This document shows positions 1 to 5,532 of a DNA stretch of 8,185 nucleotides, piece by piece. The notes under the pieces were generated by a model. It did not search any database and was not told where the DNA came from. It saw nothing but the letters and a program-made list of their open reading frames with translations. The stretch's first letter is position 1. Every line of letters begins with the position of its first letter. The DNA comes from Clostridiales bacterium (GTDB lineage: Bacteria > Bacillota > Clostridia > Oscillospirales > Oscillospiraceae), in contig JAQXNP010000143.1 in assembly GCA_029098065.1 (NCBI GenBank), positions 1-8,185 on the forward strand, read 5' to 3'. The position numbers and the translations under genes were made by a program.

Positions 1-364
1 CTCCCCGGGTGAGAAAGTTCCCCTCGGGGCCCGCCGCCCGCAGAGCATCGCTCAGATCCACCGGCTCCGTCATTCCATCCGCCGCCAGCGTGAGGCTCTT
101 TCCGCTCTGCGGTTCCAGAAGCACCACCGTCTTCTCCGCCAGCTGCCGGGGAAGATCGGAGGTCAGCTTTTCCTCCGCCTGGGCGGCGGTAAGCCCGGAC
201 ACGTCCACCCCCATGACCGAGGTATGGGGCCAGAACTTGTCCCCGCCGGCATAGGCGCACAGCGCCAGATAGGCCGCCAGAAGAACCGCGATAACAATGA
301 CCGCCGCCTTTCCCCCCCGGGAGCCGGAAGCCACGCGCCTGCCGCCGGTATTCTTTCCTTTCAT
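1..364 (-). CDS. VanW/YoaR-like membrane-anchored protein, N-terminal part (partial)
   Basis: This reading frame starts at an ATG at 364 and runs off the left edge, giving 121 codons with no stop. The N-terminus is basic (residues 1-19, rich in Lys, Arg and Gly). One hydrophobic segment follows at about residues 20-39, fitting a membrane anchor or uncleaved signal with the rest outside the cell. Residues 49-67 carry a GVDVSGLTAAQAEEKL stretch, which resembles the repeat opening the putative peptidoglycan-binding domain (PG_binding_4) of YoaR/VanW proteins. In that family a C-terminal VanW domain follows; it would lie outside this window. An ATG 5 bases upstream is immediately followed by a stop, so 364 is the only sensible start. 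A sigma-A-like promoter lies at 428-456. The coding call is firm. The family call rests on one short motif plus topology, and the function (cell-wall associated) is inferred. Confidence 0.7.
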   Translation of the reverse strand, partial: MKGKNTGGRRVASGSRGGKAAVIVIAVLLAAYLALCAYAGGDKFWPHTSVMGVDVSGLTAAQAEEKLTSDLPRQLAEKTVVLLEPQSGKSLTLAADGMTEPVDLSDALRAAGPEGNFLTRG

Positions 365-427
365 TTCATCCAATTCCAATCACTCCACACAAACACTGCT
401 TTTGGAGCAGACCACAAGATATAGGCT

Positions 428-456
428 ATTATATTTGTTTTCTCCACAAAAAGCAA
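428..456 (-). promoter_or_regulatory. Sigma-A-type promoter for the VanW/YoaR-like gene
   Basis: On the minus strand there is a TTGCTT -35 box (456-451), a 17-base spacer and a perfect TATAAT -10 box (433-428). Transcription would start near 421, leaving a leader of about 57 bases before the ATG at 364. It is back to back with the XpaC promoter at 500-528. Confidence 0.6.
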
Positions 457-499
457 TAACAGAACGGTTACAGCCGATTCTTTCCCATCGGTTTTTCGC

Positions 500-528
500 T
501 TTACATCCCATCAAAATCGTTGTATGAT
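500..528 (+). promoter_or_regulatory. Sigma-A-type promoter for the XpaC-family gene
   Basis: A TTTACA -35 box (500-505), a 17-base spacer and a TATGAT -10 box (523-528) are present. The predicted start of transcription is near 535. The upstream in-frame ATG at 524 lies inside the -10 box and would not be transcribed from this promoter, which supports translation from 569. Confidence 0.6.
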
Positions 529-554
529 GAAAGCAGAGCAGAAAATACGTGTTC

Positions 555-561
555 GGGGAGG
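555..561 (+). promoter_or_regulatory. Ribosome binding site that fixes the XpaC start at 569
   Basis: GGGGAGG sits 7 bases before the ATG at 569. No comparable site precedes the in-frame ATGs at 524 and 527. Confidence 0.75.
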
Positions 562-568
562 CACACCC

Positions 569-1771
569 ATGTCCAACAAACAAGAATCCAATATCCCATG
601 GTGGGCCATCGTGCTGGGCTTCATTTTTTGCTGGCCCATCGGCATGGTGCTCCTCTTTCTGAATATCGCCGGGGTGCGGATCCCCATTGACAAGATCAAG
701 GACGGCGTTCAGCAGGATTACCGCTCCTCTGCCGGAGCGGGCCCCTACGCCCCCAGCGGCGCGGCCGGACACCAGCAGCGCAGGCAAACCCCGCCTCCCA
801 CCTCCTCGGCCTCCTCCTACGCCGGGCAGAGTCAAAACGGCGCTGCCACCCAGCGGCCCTACTCTTACGGCCGGGGACAGGCACAATCCCAGCCCGCCGG
901 CCGGCGCTTTCCGAAGGAGCCCAGAGGCGGCAGTGTCATGACCGTCTGCGGCGGCGCAGCCGCCTTTGTTTTTCTGCTGGGCCTGGTGGACGAGATATCC
1001 ACCTTCGGGCTCGCCTATCCCAGAGACTGGTTCCCTCTCTTCGGATTCTTCTGCGCCGGCCTCGCCGTCCTGGGAACGGGGATCTCCCGTACCCGCCTGG
1101 CCCGCCGCCAGCGGCTTTACCTGGGTGTCATCGGGCGGCGCAGCTCGGTGTTCCTCTCTGATCTGGCCGGCGCCGCCGGCGTATCGGAAAAACGGGTGAC
1201 GGCCGATCTCCAGCGGATGCTCTCCGACGGCGTGCTGCCCATGGGCTATATCGACCGGGCCAGCGGCCGGCTGGTCCTCACCGATCAGGGCTATGAGCCC
1301 GCCCCGGAACAGCCCAAACAGCAGGCCTCCGACAGCGGGAAGTCCAGAGAGAAAAACGCCGATGACGCCATTCTCCGCCAGATCCGGGAGGTCAACGACG
1401 CCATTCCCGACGCGGAGATGAGCCGTAAGATCGACCGCATCGAGGAGATCACCCGGAAGATTCTGGATTACCAGCGGAAGAATCCCTCCAAGGCCGATCA
1501 GCTCCGGCAGTTTCTCAACTACTATCTCCCCACCACCCTGAAGATCCTCAACGCCTACGCCCAGATGGACGCCCAGGGCGTGGAGGGGAAGAACATCTCC
1601 GCCGCCAAAGCCCGCATTGAGGGCATGATGGACAAAGTGGTGGAGGGCTTTGAAAAACAGCTGGACCAGCTGTTCCAGACCGACGCCATGGACATCACCG
1701 CCGATGTGGAGGTGCTGGAGCGGATGCTGGACAAGGACGGGCTGGGCTCCGGCATGACCATGGGCGGCTGA
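569..1771 (+). CDS. XpaC-family membrane protein with winged-helix-like middle domain
   Basis: This is a 400-residue protein starting at ATG 569, chosen from the ribosome site and promoter. The layout in order is: a hydrophobic segment at about 12-32; a Pro/Gln/Ser/Ala-rich low-complexity linker at about 50-118; two further hydrophobic segments at about 123-141 and 154-173; a region at about 178-245 that reads like a small winged helix (helices with a VSEKRVTADLQRML core, then GYID..SGRLVLTDQGYE); a charged linker; and an alpha-helical C-terminus at about 265-395. The C-terminus contains FLNYYLPTTLKILNAYAQM, the hallmark of the XpaC family (annotated '5-bromo-4-chloroindolyl phosphate hydrolysis'). 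Biochemical function of XpaC proteins is unclear; they often sit beside TelA toxic-anion-resistance genes, but none is seen here. The soluble domains probably face the cytoplasm. XpaC assignment is fairly sure; the winged-helix call is inference. The gene appears monocistronic, ending at the terminator at 1794-1827. Confidence 0.85.
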   Translation: MSNKQESNIPWWAIVLGFIFCWPIGMVLLFLNIAGVRIPIDKIKDGVQQDYRSSAGAGPYAPSGAAGHQQRRQTPPPTSSASSYAGQSQNGAATQRPYSYGRGQAQSQPAGRRFPKEPRGGSVMTVCGGAAAFVFLLGLVDEISTFGLAYPRDWFPLFGFFCAGLAVLGTGISRTRLARRQRLYLGVIGRRSSVFLSDLAGAAGVSEKRVTADLQRMLSDGVLPMGYIDRASGRLVLTDQGYEPAPEQPKQQASDSGKSREKNADDAILRQIREVNDAIPDAEMSRKIDRIEEITRKILDYQRKNPSKADQLRQFLNYYLPTTLKILNAYAQMDAQGVEGKNISAAKARIEGMMDKVVEGFEKQLDQLFQTDAMDITADVEVLERMLDKDGLGSGMTMGG

Positions 1772-1793
1772 GCCGCCCTCATCCGCGCAGATC

Positions 1794-1827
1794 AAATGCC
1801 CCCTCCGTGGCTGCGGAGGGGGCGTTT
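1794..1827. terminator. Bidirectional hairpin between XpaC and the ABC permease
   Basis: A perfect 10-bp GC-rich stem (1798-1807 with 1814-1823) closes a 6-base loop. It extends outward through a wobble pair and three A-T pairs (1794-1796 with 1825-1827). It lies between convergent stop codons at 1771 and 1837. T-tracts on both sides are short and interrupted, so termination strength is uncertain, but placement fits a shared terminator. Confidence 0.65.
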
Positions 1828-1836
1828 CCGTCTCTG

Positions 1837-2451
1837 TTACAGTTCCTTTTTCTCCATGATGTTCCGGGATATCTTCCGGGAAACCGCCGCCCCGGCGAGG
1901 CCGGCGGCTATCATCAGAATGCCGGCGGCAGGCATCCAGACGTCACCCCCCAGGGCGCTCATGCCGCCGATGGACCCCAGCACCGCAACTGCCGCGGCGA
2001 GGCCGGCTACCACCACGATCATGATGGTGCGGCTCCTGGTCCCGCCGAACCGGTAAGACAGGGGAAGCATGACATCAAAAGCGGCCAGAACCAGTCCGCC
2101 ATAGAGCAGAGCGATCACCAGACCGGCGGGCTCCCGCTCCAGCAGGGCGCTCACCGCCGTCAGCAGCGTCACCACAGCCGCGGCCAGCAGCGACAGGGCA
2201 TACCGGCCATCCACCATCGCCCGCCGTCCGCCGGGAATGGCGGCGGCGTAGGCCTGCCAGTGGTTGGCCTCGTCATAGTTGAACAGGCCCAGAATGCTGG
2301 ACGTGAAGAAAATGGCCAAATAGAGCAGAATGAATGTGGCCGGACCCGAAGAGCTGAAGAACATCACCACGCCCCAGATCACCAGAAATGCGGCCGAAAA
2401 TTTCAGATTGGGCAGAATCAGGTCCAGATCCCGCAGAAAAAATCCTTTCAT
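1837..2451 (-). CDS. ABC-2 type transporter permease (YtrA/B-type operon)
   Basis: This is a 204-residue integral membrane protein, the likely pore-forming partner of the ATPase just upstream. Six hydrophobic segments are visible at about 17-34, 38-56, 86-104, 109-133, 142-163 and 171-190. Between the second and third lies a conserved-looking cytoplasmic stretch NYDEANHWQAYAAAIPGGRR. A 'YDE.N.W..Y...P..R' pattern there is typical of the ABC2_membrane_5 permeases found with YtrA-type regulators. The protein ends in a basic/acidic cytoplasmic tail (SRKISRNIMEKKEL). An in-frame ATG at 2469 exists, but the ribosome site (2459-2464) lies inside that extension, so 2451 is the better start. It follows the ATPase stop by 19 bases and is the last gene of the operon. 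Substrate is unknown; relatives are linked to cell-envelope stress or peptide antibiotics, which is only inference here. Confidence 0.85.
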   Translation of the reverse strand: MKGFFLRDLDLILPNLKFSAAFLVIWGVVMFFSSSGPATFILLYLAIFFTSSILGLFNYDEANHWQAYAAAIPGGRRAMVDGRYALSLLAAAVVTLLTAVSALLEREPAGLVIALLYGGLVLAAFDVMLPLSYRFGGTRSRTIMIVVVAGLAAAVAVLGSIGGMSALGGDVWMPAAGILMIAAGLAGAAVSRKISRNIMEKKEL

Positions 2452-2458
2452 ACTGTTT

Positions 2459-2464
2459 CCTCCC
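2459..2464 (-). promoter_or_regulatory. Ribosome binding site that fixes the permease start at 2451
   Basis: On the minus strand GGGAGG sits 7 bases before the ATG at 2451 and downstream of the alternative ATG codons at 2469 and 2466, ruling in the shorter protein. Confidence 0.75.
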
Positions 2465-2470
2465 ATCACG

Positions 2471-3340
2471 TCAGATCGACTTGTTTCCCGCCGGTGCCAC
2501 CGGGAGGGGGTCTCCCCGCACGGTGAAGATCATCAGATCCTCCAGGCTGGGCGGGTCCAGTTCCAGGTCCGGGAAGGCCGCCCGGAAGGCTGCCCGGTCC
2601 TTCACCAGCGCCTGGCAGCCGTACTCCCCTTCCCGTTTGCCCACCAGCAGATCCGGGGCGATCCGGGCCAGATCCGCCTTGGAGCAGGAGAGTTTTCCAT
2701 AATGCGTCAGTAGCTCATCCTTGGCTCCGGAAATGGTCACCCGCCCCTTGTGGAGATAGGTCACATAGTCGCAGATCTTCTCCAGATCACTGGTAATGTG
2801 GCTGGAGATCAGAATCGCGTGATCCTCATCGGAGATGAAGTTCAGAAACTCGTCCAGGATCTCGTCCCGGACCACCGGGTCCAGGCCGGATGTGGCCTCA
2901 TCCAGCACCAGCAGTTTCGGGCGGTGGGACAGGGCGGCGGCGATGGTGAGCTTCATCTTCATGCCCCGGGACAGGTCTTTGATCTTCCGATCGGCAGGCA
3001 GCTCAAACCGCTCCAGGTAATGGCCGAACAAAGCCTCCTCCCATCCGGAGAACATTCCGCGCAGAAAGCCGCCCGCCTGGCTGACCTTCAGCGCGTCGGG
3101 AAAGGGGCACTCATCGGGAACATAGCCCACCCCGGCCAGCCCCTCCCCTTCCAGCAGAGAGATCTCCCCGCCGTCCGGATGCAGAATCCCCAGCAGGCAT
3201 TTGATCAGGGTAGATTTGCCCGCACCGTTCTCCCCGATCAGCCCCAGTATGGTGCCGCCGGGGATGGCCAGAGACACGTCCTTCAGGGCAAAGGAGCCGA
3301 AGTCCTTGGTCATATGGTCGATCTTCACAGCGTATTCCAT
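2471..3340 (-). CDS. ABC transporter ATP-binding protein (YtrB-like)
   Basis: This 289-residue cytoplasmic ATPase would drive the adjacent permease. Visible motifs: Walker A GENGAGKST (residues 36-44), Walker B LLVLDE (143-148, catalytic Glu148), D-loop SGLD (151-154) and switch His181 (SSHITSDLEKI). The signature is LSRGM (123-127) instead of LSGGQ. The Q-loop position reads GYVPDE (72-77) with no glutamine. Both deviations occur in YtrB/BcrA-like exporters, so they need not mean inactivity. About 80 residues after the core (210-289) form a C-terminal extension of unclear role. The start follows an AGAGAGG site about 8-10 bases upstream and comes 4 bases after the GntR stop, so translation of the two is probably coupled. 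The substrate cannot be read from the sequence. Confidence 0.92.
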   Translation of the reverse strand: MEYAVKIDHMTKDFGSFALKDVSLAIPGGTILGLIGENGAGKSTLIKCLLGILHPDGGEISLLEGEGLAGVGYVPDECPFPDALKVSQAGGFLRGMFSGWEEALFGHYLERFELPADRKIKDLSRGMKMKLTIAAALSHRPKLLVLDEATSGLDPVVRDEILDEFLNFISDEDHAILISSHITSDLEKICDYVTYLHKGRVTISGAKDELLTHYGKLSCSKADLARIAPDLLVGKREGEYGCQALVKDRAAFRAAFPDLELDPPSLEDLMIFTVRGDPLPVAPAGNKSI

Positions 3341-3344
3341 ATTC

Positions 3345-3719
3345 TCATTCCTCTCTGTAAAGAATGTCCAGAGTCTCGTTCAGCTCTTCCCGGGAAATTC
3401 CCCCCGCTTTTGCAGTCTCCACTGCCTTGGACAGATATTCCTCCATCTGCCGCAGGGCATTCTCCCGGGCCAGTTCCAGGTTCTTGGGGGCCACGAAGCA
3501 TCCCTTTCCCGGCACGGTGGTGATAAAACCCTCCCGCTCCAGCTCTTCATAGGCCCGCTTGGTGGTGATGACCGAGATCCGCAGATCCTTGGCCAGGGCC
3601 CGCATGGAGGGCAGCGCCTCCCCCTCCTTCAGCCCGCCGGACAGAATGAGCCCCTTCACCTGCCGGGTGATCTGGTCGTAGATGGGGATCTCACCGGTGT
3701 TCCGTATGATGATGTCCAT
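3345..3719 (-). CDS. GntR-family transcriptional regulator, YtrA subfamily
   Basis: This 124-residue DNA-binding protein is first in the regulator-ATPase-permease operon. The N-terminal winged helix-turn-helix occupies about residues 10-76: IPIYDQITRQVKGLILSG opens the domain, LPSMRALAKDLRISVITTKR is the helix-turn-helix, and GKGCFV (71-76) is the wing tip. The tail (77-124) is short and helical, too small for the FadR, HutC or MocR effector domains. This short form defines the YtrA subfamily, whose members usually repress their own ABC-transporter operon. A G-rich ribosome site (GGGGGGA) ends 4 bases before the ATG. The inverted repeat at 3736-3772 overlaps the promoter and is the probable operator. 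The inducing signal is unknown. Confidence 0.92.
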   Translation of the reverse strand: MDIIIRNTGEIPIYDQITRQVKGLILSGGLKEGEALPSMRALAKDLRISVITTKRAYEELEREGFITTVPGKGCFVAPKNLELARENALRQMEEYLSKAVETAKAGGISREELNETLDILYREE

Positions 3720-3735
3720 ATCATCCCCCCGATCC

Positions 3736-3772
3736 GTCTATATTGTATCTATCGAACATATACAGTATAGAC
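3736..3772. promoter_or_regulatory. Probable operator of the GntR/YtrA-type repressor (inverted repeat)
   Basis: Arms GTCTATATTGTAT (3736-3748) and ATACAGTATAGAC (3760-3772) are reverse complements at 12 of 13 positions, with an 11-base spacer. The right arm covers the -10 box (3764-3769) and the spacer plus left arm cover the predicted transcription start and early leader. Binding there would block the polymerase. Assignment to this regulator is inferred from position and symmetry. Confidence 0.65.
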
Positions 3773-3792
3773 ATATAGAATACACTTGTCAA
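3764..3792 (-). promoter_or_regulatory. Sigma-A-type promoter of the GntR-ABC operon
   Basis: On the minus strand a perfect TTGACA -35 box (3792-3787), a 17-base spacer and a TATACT -10 box (3769-3764) are present. The predicted start near 3757 leaves a leader of about 38 bases. The inverted repeat at 3736-3772 overlaps it. Confidence 0.75.
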
Positions 3793-3855
3793 TAGGGAAT
3801 TTTCAGTCGGGGACGGTTTGCGAAAAAAGCCGGACGAAAACTGTTATTTTTTCTC

Positions 3856-3884
3856 TTGTGCAGATATCGTGTCTGTGATATACT
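3856..3884 (+). promoter_or_regulatory. Extended -10 promoter of the Dabb-domain gene
   Basis: TTGTGC (3856-3861), a 17-base spacer and TATACT (3879-3884), preceded by TG one base upstream (extended -10), form a plausible sigma-A promoter. Transcription would start near 3891. A second A/T-rich candidate -10 lies at 3891-3896. Confidence 0.55.
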
Positions 3885-3890
3885 GCACAA
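3856..3890. promoter_or_regulatory. Inverted repeat spanning the Dabb-gene promoter, candidate operator
   Basis: TTGTGCAG (3856-3863) and CTGCACAA (3883-3890) are perfect 8-base inverted arms. Symmetry continues inward with ATATC (3864-3868) and GATAT (3877-3881) if one base is skipped on the right. The arms overlap the -35 and -10 boxes respectively, which suits a dimeric repressor. No regulator for it is identified in the window. Confidence 0.45.
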
Positions 3891-3913
3891 TATTATAACC
3901 CGAAACCGACAAG

Positions 3914-3920
3914 AAGGTGA
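3914..3920 (+). promoter_or_regulatory. Ribosome binding site that fixes the Dabb start at GTG 3926
   Basis: AAGGTGA lies 5 bases before the GTG at 3926. The earlier in-frame GTG at 3917 is part of this site and so is an unlikely start. Confidence 0.65.
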
Positions 3921-3925
3921 CCCCC

Positions 3926-4222
3926 GTGATCCGGCACACAGTTTTCTGGAAATTCTCTCCCGATGTAATCGATCCTGAGGAACAGGTCGAGGCCATGCGT
4001 CTCCGTTTCCGGGCGCTGAAGTCCTCCTGTCCCGGTTTTTTGGACGTTTTTGTGGAACCCACCCTCCCCGGCAGCACCCATGATCTGGTCATCTCATGTC
4101 TCTTCACCGATCAGGAGGCGCTGGACGCCTATCAGTTTCACCCCGGGCGGCTGGCTCTCCGCGCGGAGTCGACCCTGTTCCTCACTGACCGGGCCTGTGC
4201 GGACTGGATATCCGATCTTTGA
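3926..4222 (+). CDS. Dabb (stress-responsive alpha/beta-barrel) domain protein
   Basis: This small protein of 98 residues is predicted to start at GTG 3926. The beginning V-I-R-H-T-V-F-W-K-F matches the usual Dabb start (M-I-R-H-x-V-x-x-K). The domain continues with LRFRALKSSCPGFLDVFV, a DLVISCLFTDQEALDAYQFHP segment, and a C-terminal strand/helix. The 'Y..HP.H' element is typical of the fold, here with Arg where the last His often lies (YQFHPGRLAL). Dabb proteins are about 100-residue ferredoxin-like barrels that dimerise; most bacterial members have no assigned reaction. A GTG at 3917 would add three residues but sits in the ribosome site. It is a single-gene unit with its own promoter, and it ends directly at the strong terminator at 4225-4269. 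Confidence 0.85.
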   Translation: MIRHTVFWKFSPDVIDPEEQVEAMRLRFRALKSSCPGFLDVFVEPTLPGSTHDLVISCLFTDQEALDAYQFHPGRLALRAESTLFLTDRACADWISDL

Positions 4223-4224
4223 GA

Positions 4225-4269
4225 AAAAACAGGTCCCCGGCGGGAATCACCCGCCGGGGACCTGTTTTT
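4225..4269. terminator. Strong bidirectional terminator between the Dabb gene and serA
   Basis: A perfect 20-bp inverted repeat (4225-4244 with 4250-4269) with a 5-base loop AATCA has a GC-rich core flanked by an A-run on one side and a T-run on the other. It therefore gives a hairpin plus U-tract on both strands. It lies between convergent stop codons at 4222 and 4291. Confidence 0.93.
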
Positions 4270-4290
4270 ATCGGATATGTTTTTGCCGAA

Positions 4291-5460
4291 TCAATGAGTC
4301 AGGTAGCGGACCCGCAGGACACCGGGGATGGCCCGAATGGCGTCCACCTCCTGGTCGCTGACCCGGGCACCGATGTCCACCATGGTGTAGGCGTACTCCC
4401 CCCGGGACTTGTTGGTCAGGTTCTCCACGTTGACCCCCTCATCGGAGAGGACCGTGGTGATCTTGGACAGCATGCCGGGGCTGTTGCGGTGGATGACGCA
4501 CAGCCGGGCCGCTCCGCTCCAGGGCAGGGAGGTGGCGGGCAGGTTCACGCTGTTGCGGATATTGCCGTTCTCCAGGTAGTCCCGGAGCTCCTGGGCGGCC
4601 ATGACGGCACAGTTCTCCTCACTCTCGGGCGTGGAGGCTCCCAGATGGGGGATCAGGGTCACGTTCCGGGCGGCGGCCAGCTTGTTGGTGGGGAAGTCGG
4701 TGACATAGGCCCCCACCTTGCCGTTTTCCAGCGCGGCGATCAGGTCATCCTCCACGACCAGCCCGCCCCGGGCCAGGTTGATGATCCGGACGCCGCCCTT
4801 CATCATGTGGATGGCGTCCTCGTTGATCATACCCCTGGTCTCTTTGTTCTGGGGCACGTGGATGGTGATATAGTCGCAGTTTTTGTAGATGGTCTCCAGA
4901 TCGGTGGCGTGATGAATGGCCCGGGACATGGAGAGAGCGGCGTCCACCGAAAGAAACGGATCGTAGCCGTACACGGTCATACCCAGCTTGGTGGCGATGT
5001 TGGCCACCTGCACACCGATGGCGCCCAGGCCGATGACGCCCAGGCTCTTGCCCATGATCTCAGGCCCTGTGAACTGGCTCTTACCCTTCTCCACCACATC
5101 TTCGATATTGGCGCCGGCGGCGATCTGCCCGTCGATCCACTTGGAGCCGGCCGCCACCTTCCGGGATGCCAGCATCAGGGCGCACACCGCCAGTTCTTTG
5201 ACCGCGTTGGCGTTGGCGCCGGGGGTGTTGAAGACTACGATGCCCGCCTCGGAGCAGCGGGCCACGGGGATGTTGTTGGTTCCGGCTCCGGCCCGGGCAA
5301 TGGCCCTCAGATTGGCGGGGAACTGGTAGTCCTGCATGTCCGCCGAGCGGACCAGAATGCCGTCCTCATTCTCCTCACTGTCAGAGACGGCATAACGGGT
5401 CTTGTCCAGCACAGACAGTCCCGCAGGGGAAATTTTATTCAGTGTTTTGATCCGGAACAT
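4291..5460 (-). CDS. serA: D-3-phosphoglycerate dehydrogenase with C-terminal ACT domain
   Basis: SerA oxidises 3-phosphoglycerate to 3-phosphohydroxypyruvate using NAD, the first step of serine synthesis in the cytoplasm. The 389-residue protein has a split substrate-binding domain (about 1-95 and 280-310), a Rossmann NAD domain with GLGAIG (144-149) and the ribose-binding acidic residue Asp167 (YGYDPF), and an ACT domain at about 318-389 (CVIHRNSPGMLSKI) that in this family can mediate serine feedback. Catalytic Arg231 (NLARGG) and His272 (PHLGAST) are present. The third family residue, the Glu of 'DVFPTEP' in E. coli SerA, aligns with Asn259 in YVTDFPTNK, so it appears replaced. An AGGAGG ribosome site lies 8 bases before ATG 5460. 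It is second in the serC-serA operon, 72 bases after serC, and ends before the shared terminator. Confidence 0.94.
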   Translation of the reverse strand: MFRIKTLNKISPAGLSVLDKTRYAVSDSEENEDGILVRSADMQDYQFPANLRAIARAGAGTNNIPVARCSEAGIVVFNTPGANANAVKELAVCALMLASRKVAAGSKWIDGQIAAGANIEDVVEKGKSQFTGPEIMGKSLGVIGLGAIGVQVANIATKLGMTVYGYDPFLSVDAALSMSRAIHHATDLETIYKNCDYITIHVPQNKETRGMINEDAIHMMKGGVRIINLARGGLVVEDDLIAALENGKVGAYVTDFPTNKLAAARNVTLIPHLGASTPESEENCAVMAAQELRDYLENGNIRNSVNLPATSLPWSGAARLCVIHRNSPGMLSKITTVLSDEGVNVENLTNKSRGEYAYTMVDIGARVSDQEVDAIRAIPGVLRVRYLTH

Positions 5461-5484
5461 GATAGATTCCTCCTAACCAAGGAA

Positions 5485-5511
5485 GGCCGCCGTAAGGCGG
5501 CCCTCTTTTTT
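5485..5511 (+). terminator. Hairpin with T-tract facing the plus strand, in the serC-serA gap
   Basis: GGCCGCC (5485-5491), loop GTAA, and GGCGGCC (5496-5502) are followed by CTC and six T residues (5506-5511). Read on the plus strand this is a classic intrinsic terminator, yet no plus-strand gene precedes it. On the minus strand (the serC-serA message) the same stem is preceded by an A-run and followed by a T-poor stretch, so it should not stop the operon strongly; it may act as a processing or stabilising hairpin. Confidence 0.6.
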
Positions 5512-5532
5512 GTCCGATTGTTCTGCCGTTTC

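Noticed and set aside
380..1795. A 471-codon open frame on the minus strand, antisense to the XpaC gene
   Set aside because: It is a codon-bias shadow of the XpaC gene. It crosses both divergent promoters and the terminator and has no recognisable domain.
1807..2526. Plus-strand open frame opposite the permease
   Set aside because: Low-complexity Gln/His/Gly-rich product opposite a protein with six clear membrane segments; it crosses the intergenic gap to the ATPase gene. Treated as a shadow.
2750..3523. Plus-strand open frame opposite the ATPase and GntR genes
   Set aside because: It spans two well-supported genes on the other strand and shows no family motif or ribosome site.
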